In this document: one piece after another, positions 63,337-64,000 of the stretch
How positions within the stretch are numbered: position 1 is the stretch's first letter
Layout of the letters: every line of letters begins with the position of its first letter
DNA from: Paenibacillus fonticola DSM 21315
GTDB lineage: Bacteria; Bacillota; Bacilli; Paenibacillales; Paenibacillaceae
DNA length: 64,000 nt
NCBI RefSeq assembly: GCF_000381905.1
Contig: NZ_KB907258.1
Location: forward strand, 62,001-126,000
Reading direction: 5' to 3'
Position numbers and translations under genes: made by a program
Notes under the pieces: model-generated
What the model was told of the DNA's origin: nothing
Databases searched by the model: none
The model's input: only the letters and a program-made list of their open reading frames with translations

Positions 63337-63999
63337 TCAAGGTGCTTCTGAGTCAAATAACTGCACTCTAAAATCTCCAGAACCTGGCATAACGTGAAAT
63401 CTCAAACGCTGATCCCCAGAAAAATAACTATACTCGTTCGAACCTGCTTCCGTAGGATCTCCTAAGACGCTCATGCTCTGATCCAGTACATCCTTTTTAA
63501 ATTCCCCCAAAGCAATATAATGAATCGTATCGATACTATACTCGGCTACTAACTCCAAATTGTTATCTAGATACCATATACACACTTTTGAGTCGACCTC
63601 AAAACTTTCGTCCGGTTCACCCAAAACGGAAATAGCCTCGCTTATATTCATGCCACGCGTTATGCCGTAAATATAAAATAAATTATCTTTTCTAACGATC
63701 TGTAGAGGATTGTTTAACACCTTTGCTTCAATTAATTTGGTAATTTCTGCATGCGAAGCATCCGGAACAAAATTACCGTTCAACAAATCCTCTGCAGCCT
63801 TCATAGGTACAGAAAGTAGTTGTTGTTCAACGGGATCATTGCTTGCGGATATGCGTTGATCTAAGGCAGGTATGTAAGTGTACTTATAATAATCGGGGTA
63901 TTTGGCGCTAGCAAGCACCAATTCCTCCTTATTCACGTCGAACTCATATACATCATCCCAGCCTAACGTTAGCGCATGGCTATTCTCTGGAAAATCCAT
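63337..63999 (-). CDS. Unrecognised protein with two repeat-like C-terminal modules (probably 5'-truncated)
   Basis: At least 220 residues running to the window edge, so the true start may lie outside. I do not recognise the family. The C-terminal half contains two related stretches, each with an SVLGEPDE/SVLGDPTE-type motif followed by aromatic beta-strand sequence (CIWYLDNNLELVAEYS; YSYFSGDQRLRFHV). This resembles the small tandem beta modules of secreted Bacillales lipoproteins. The N-terminal part (NLFYIYG, YYKYTYIPALDQ) is tyrosine-rich. Its own terminator lies downstream. AT-rich relative to neighbours. Confidence 0.6.
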   Translation of the reverse strand: MDFPENSHALTLGWDDVYEFDVNKEELVLASAKYPDYYKYTYIPALDQRISASNDPVEQQLLSVPMKAAEDLLNGNFVPDASHAEITKLIEAKVLNNPLQIVRKDNLFYIYGITRGMNISEAISVLGEPDESFEVDSKVCIWYLDNNLELVAEYSIDTIHYIALGEFKKDVLDQSMSVLGDPTEAGSNEYSYFSGDQRLRFHVMPGSGDFRVQLFDSEAP

Positions 64000-64000
64000 A

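Overview
The window looks like the chromosome of a flagellated, spore-forming Firmicute of the Paenibacillus type. It carries core Bacillales gene neighbourhoods (topA-trmFO-hslVU-fla/che; sucCD-dprA; rnhB-rbgA-lepB-rplS-trmD-rimM-rpsP-ffh; ftsY-smc-rnc; the fapR-plsX-fab operon; rpmF-yceD and the ylb region with coaD-rsmD) at medium-high G+C. Almost everything lies on the minus strand, so the operons read from high to low coordinates. The genus is my inference from gene order and protein style; no 16S gene is present.

Region 1 (1-8.9 kb) is the start of the fla/che operon: flgB, flgC, fliE, fliF, fliG, fliH, fliI, fliJ, a MotE/YlxF-like gene, fliK and the first codons of the next gene. Region 2 (9.3-18.4 kb) holds hslU, hslV, trmFO, topA, dprA and sucDC. 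The xerC and codY genes found here in Bacillus subtilis are absent from these two positions. Region 3 (18.4-19.7 kb) is a 1.3 kb non-coding stretch with a degenerate repeat array. Region 4 (19.7-28.9 kb) has a ComM/YifB ATPase, a YraN nuclease, an unusual pair resembling the C-termini of FlhB and FliK, rnhB, a TagO/WecA-like transferase, rbgA, lepB and rplS.

Region 5 (29-31.4 kb) is accessory: an AT-rich decayed gene, tRNA-Pro(GGG), two tiny candidate peptide genes and a secreted polysaccharide deacetylase. Region 6 (31.5-35.3 kb) is trmD-rimM-khpA-rpsP-ffh-ylxM. A sugar-use cluster (35.6-43.8 kb: two tandem GH2 glycosidases, a binding lipoprotein, two ABC permeases and a divergent GntR/LacI-type regulator) and a hemolysin III gene separate ylxM-ffh from ftsY. 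Region 7 (44.7-57.4 kb) runs ftsY, smc, rnc, fabF, acpP, fabG, fabD, fabH, plsX, fapR, rpmF, yceD. Region 8 (57.6-62.9 kb) is tmcAL, sepM, ylbJ, coaD, rsmD.

Behind rsmD lies the observation I rate highest: a plus-strand candidate small RNA (about 63087-63247). It has a sigma-F-like promoter and a strong terminator, and sits where B. subtilis carries the sporulation RNA CsfG. The window ends in an unrecognised, incomplete minus-strand gene. Other regulatory signals I could read are a FapR operator at fapR, a CcpA (cre-like) site at sucC, an 18-bp palindromic operator in the sugar cluster, a candidate flgB promoter and a series of intrinsic terminators.
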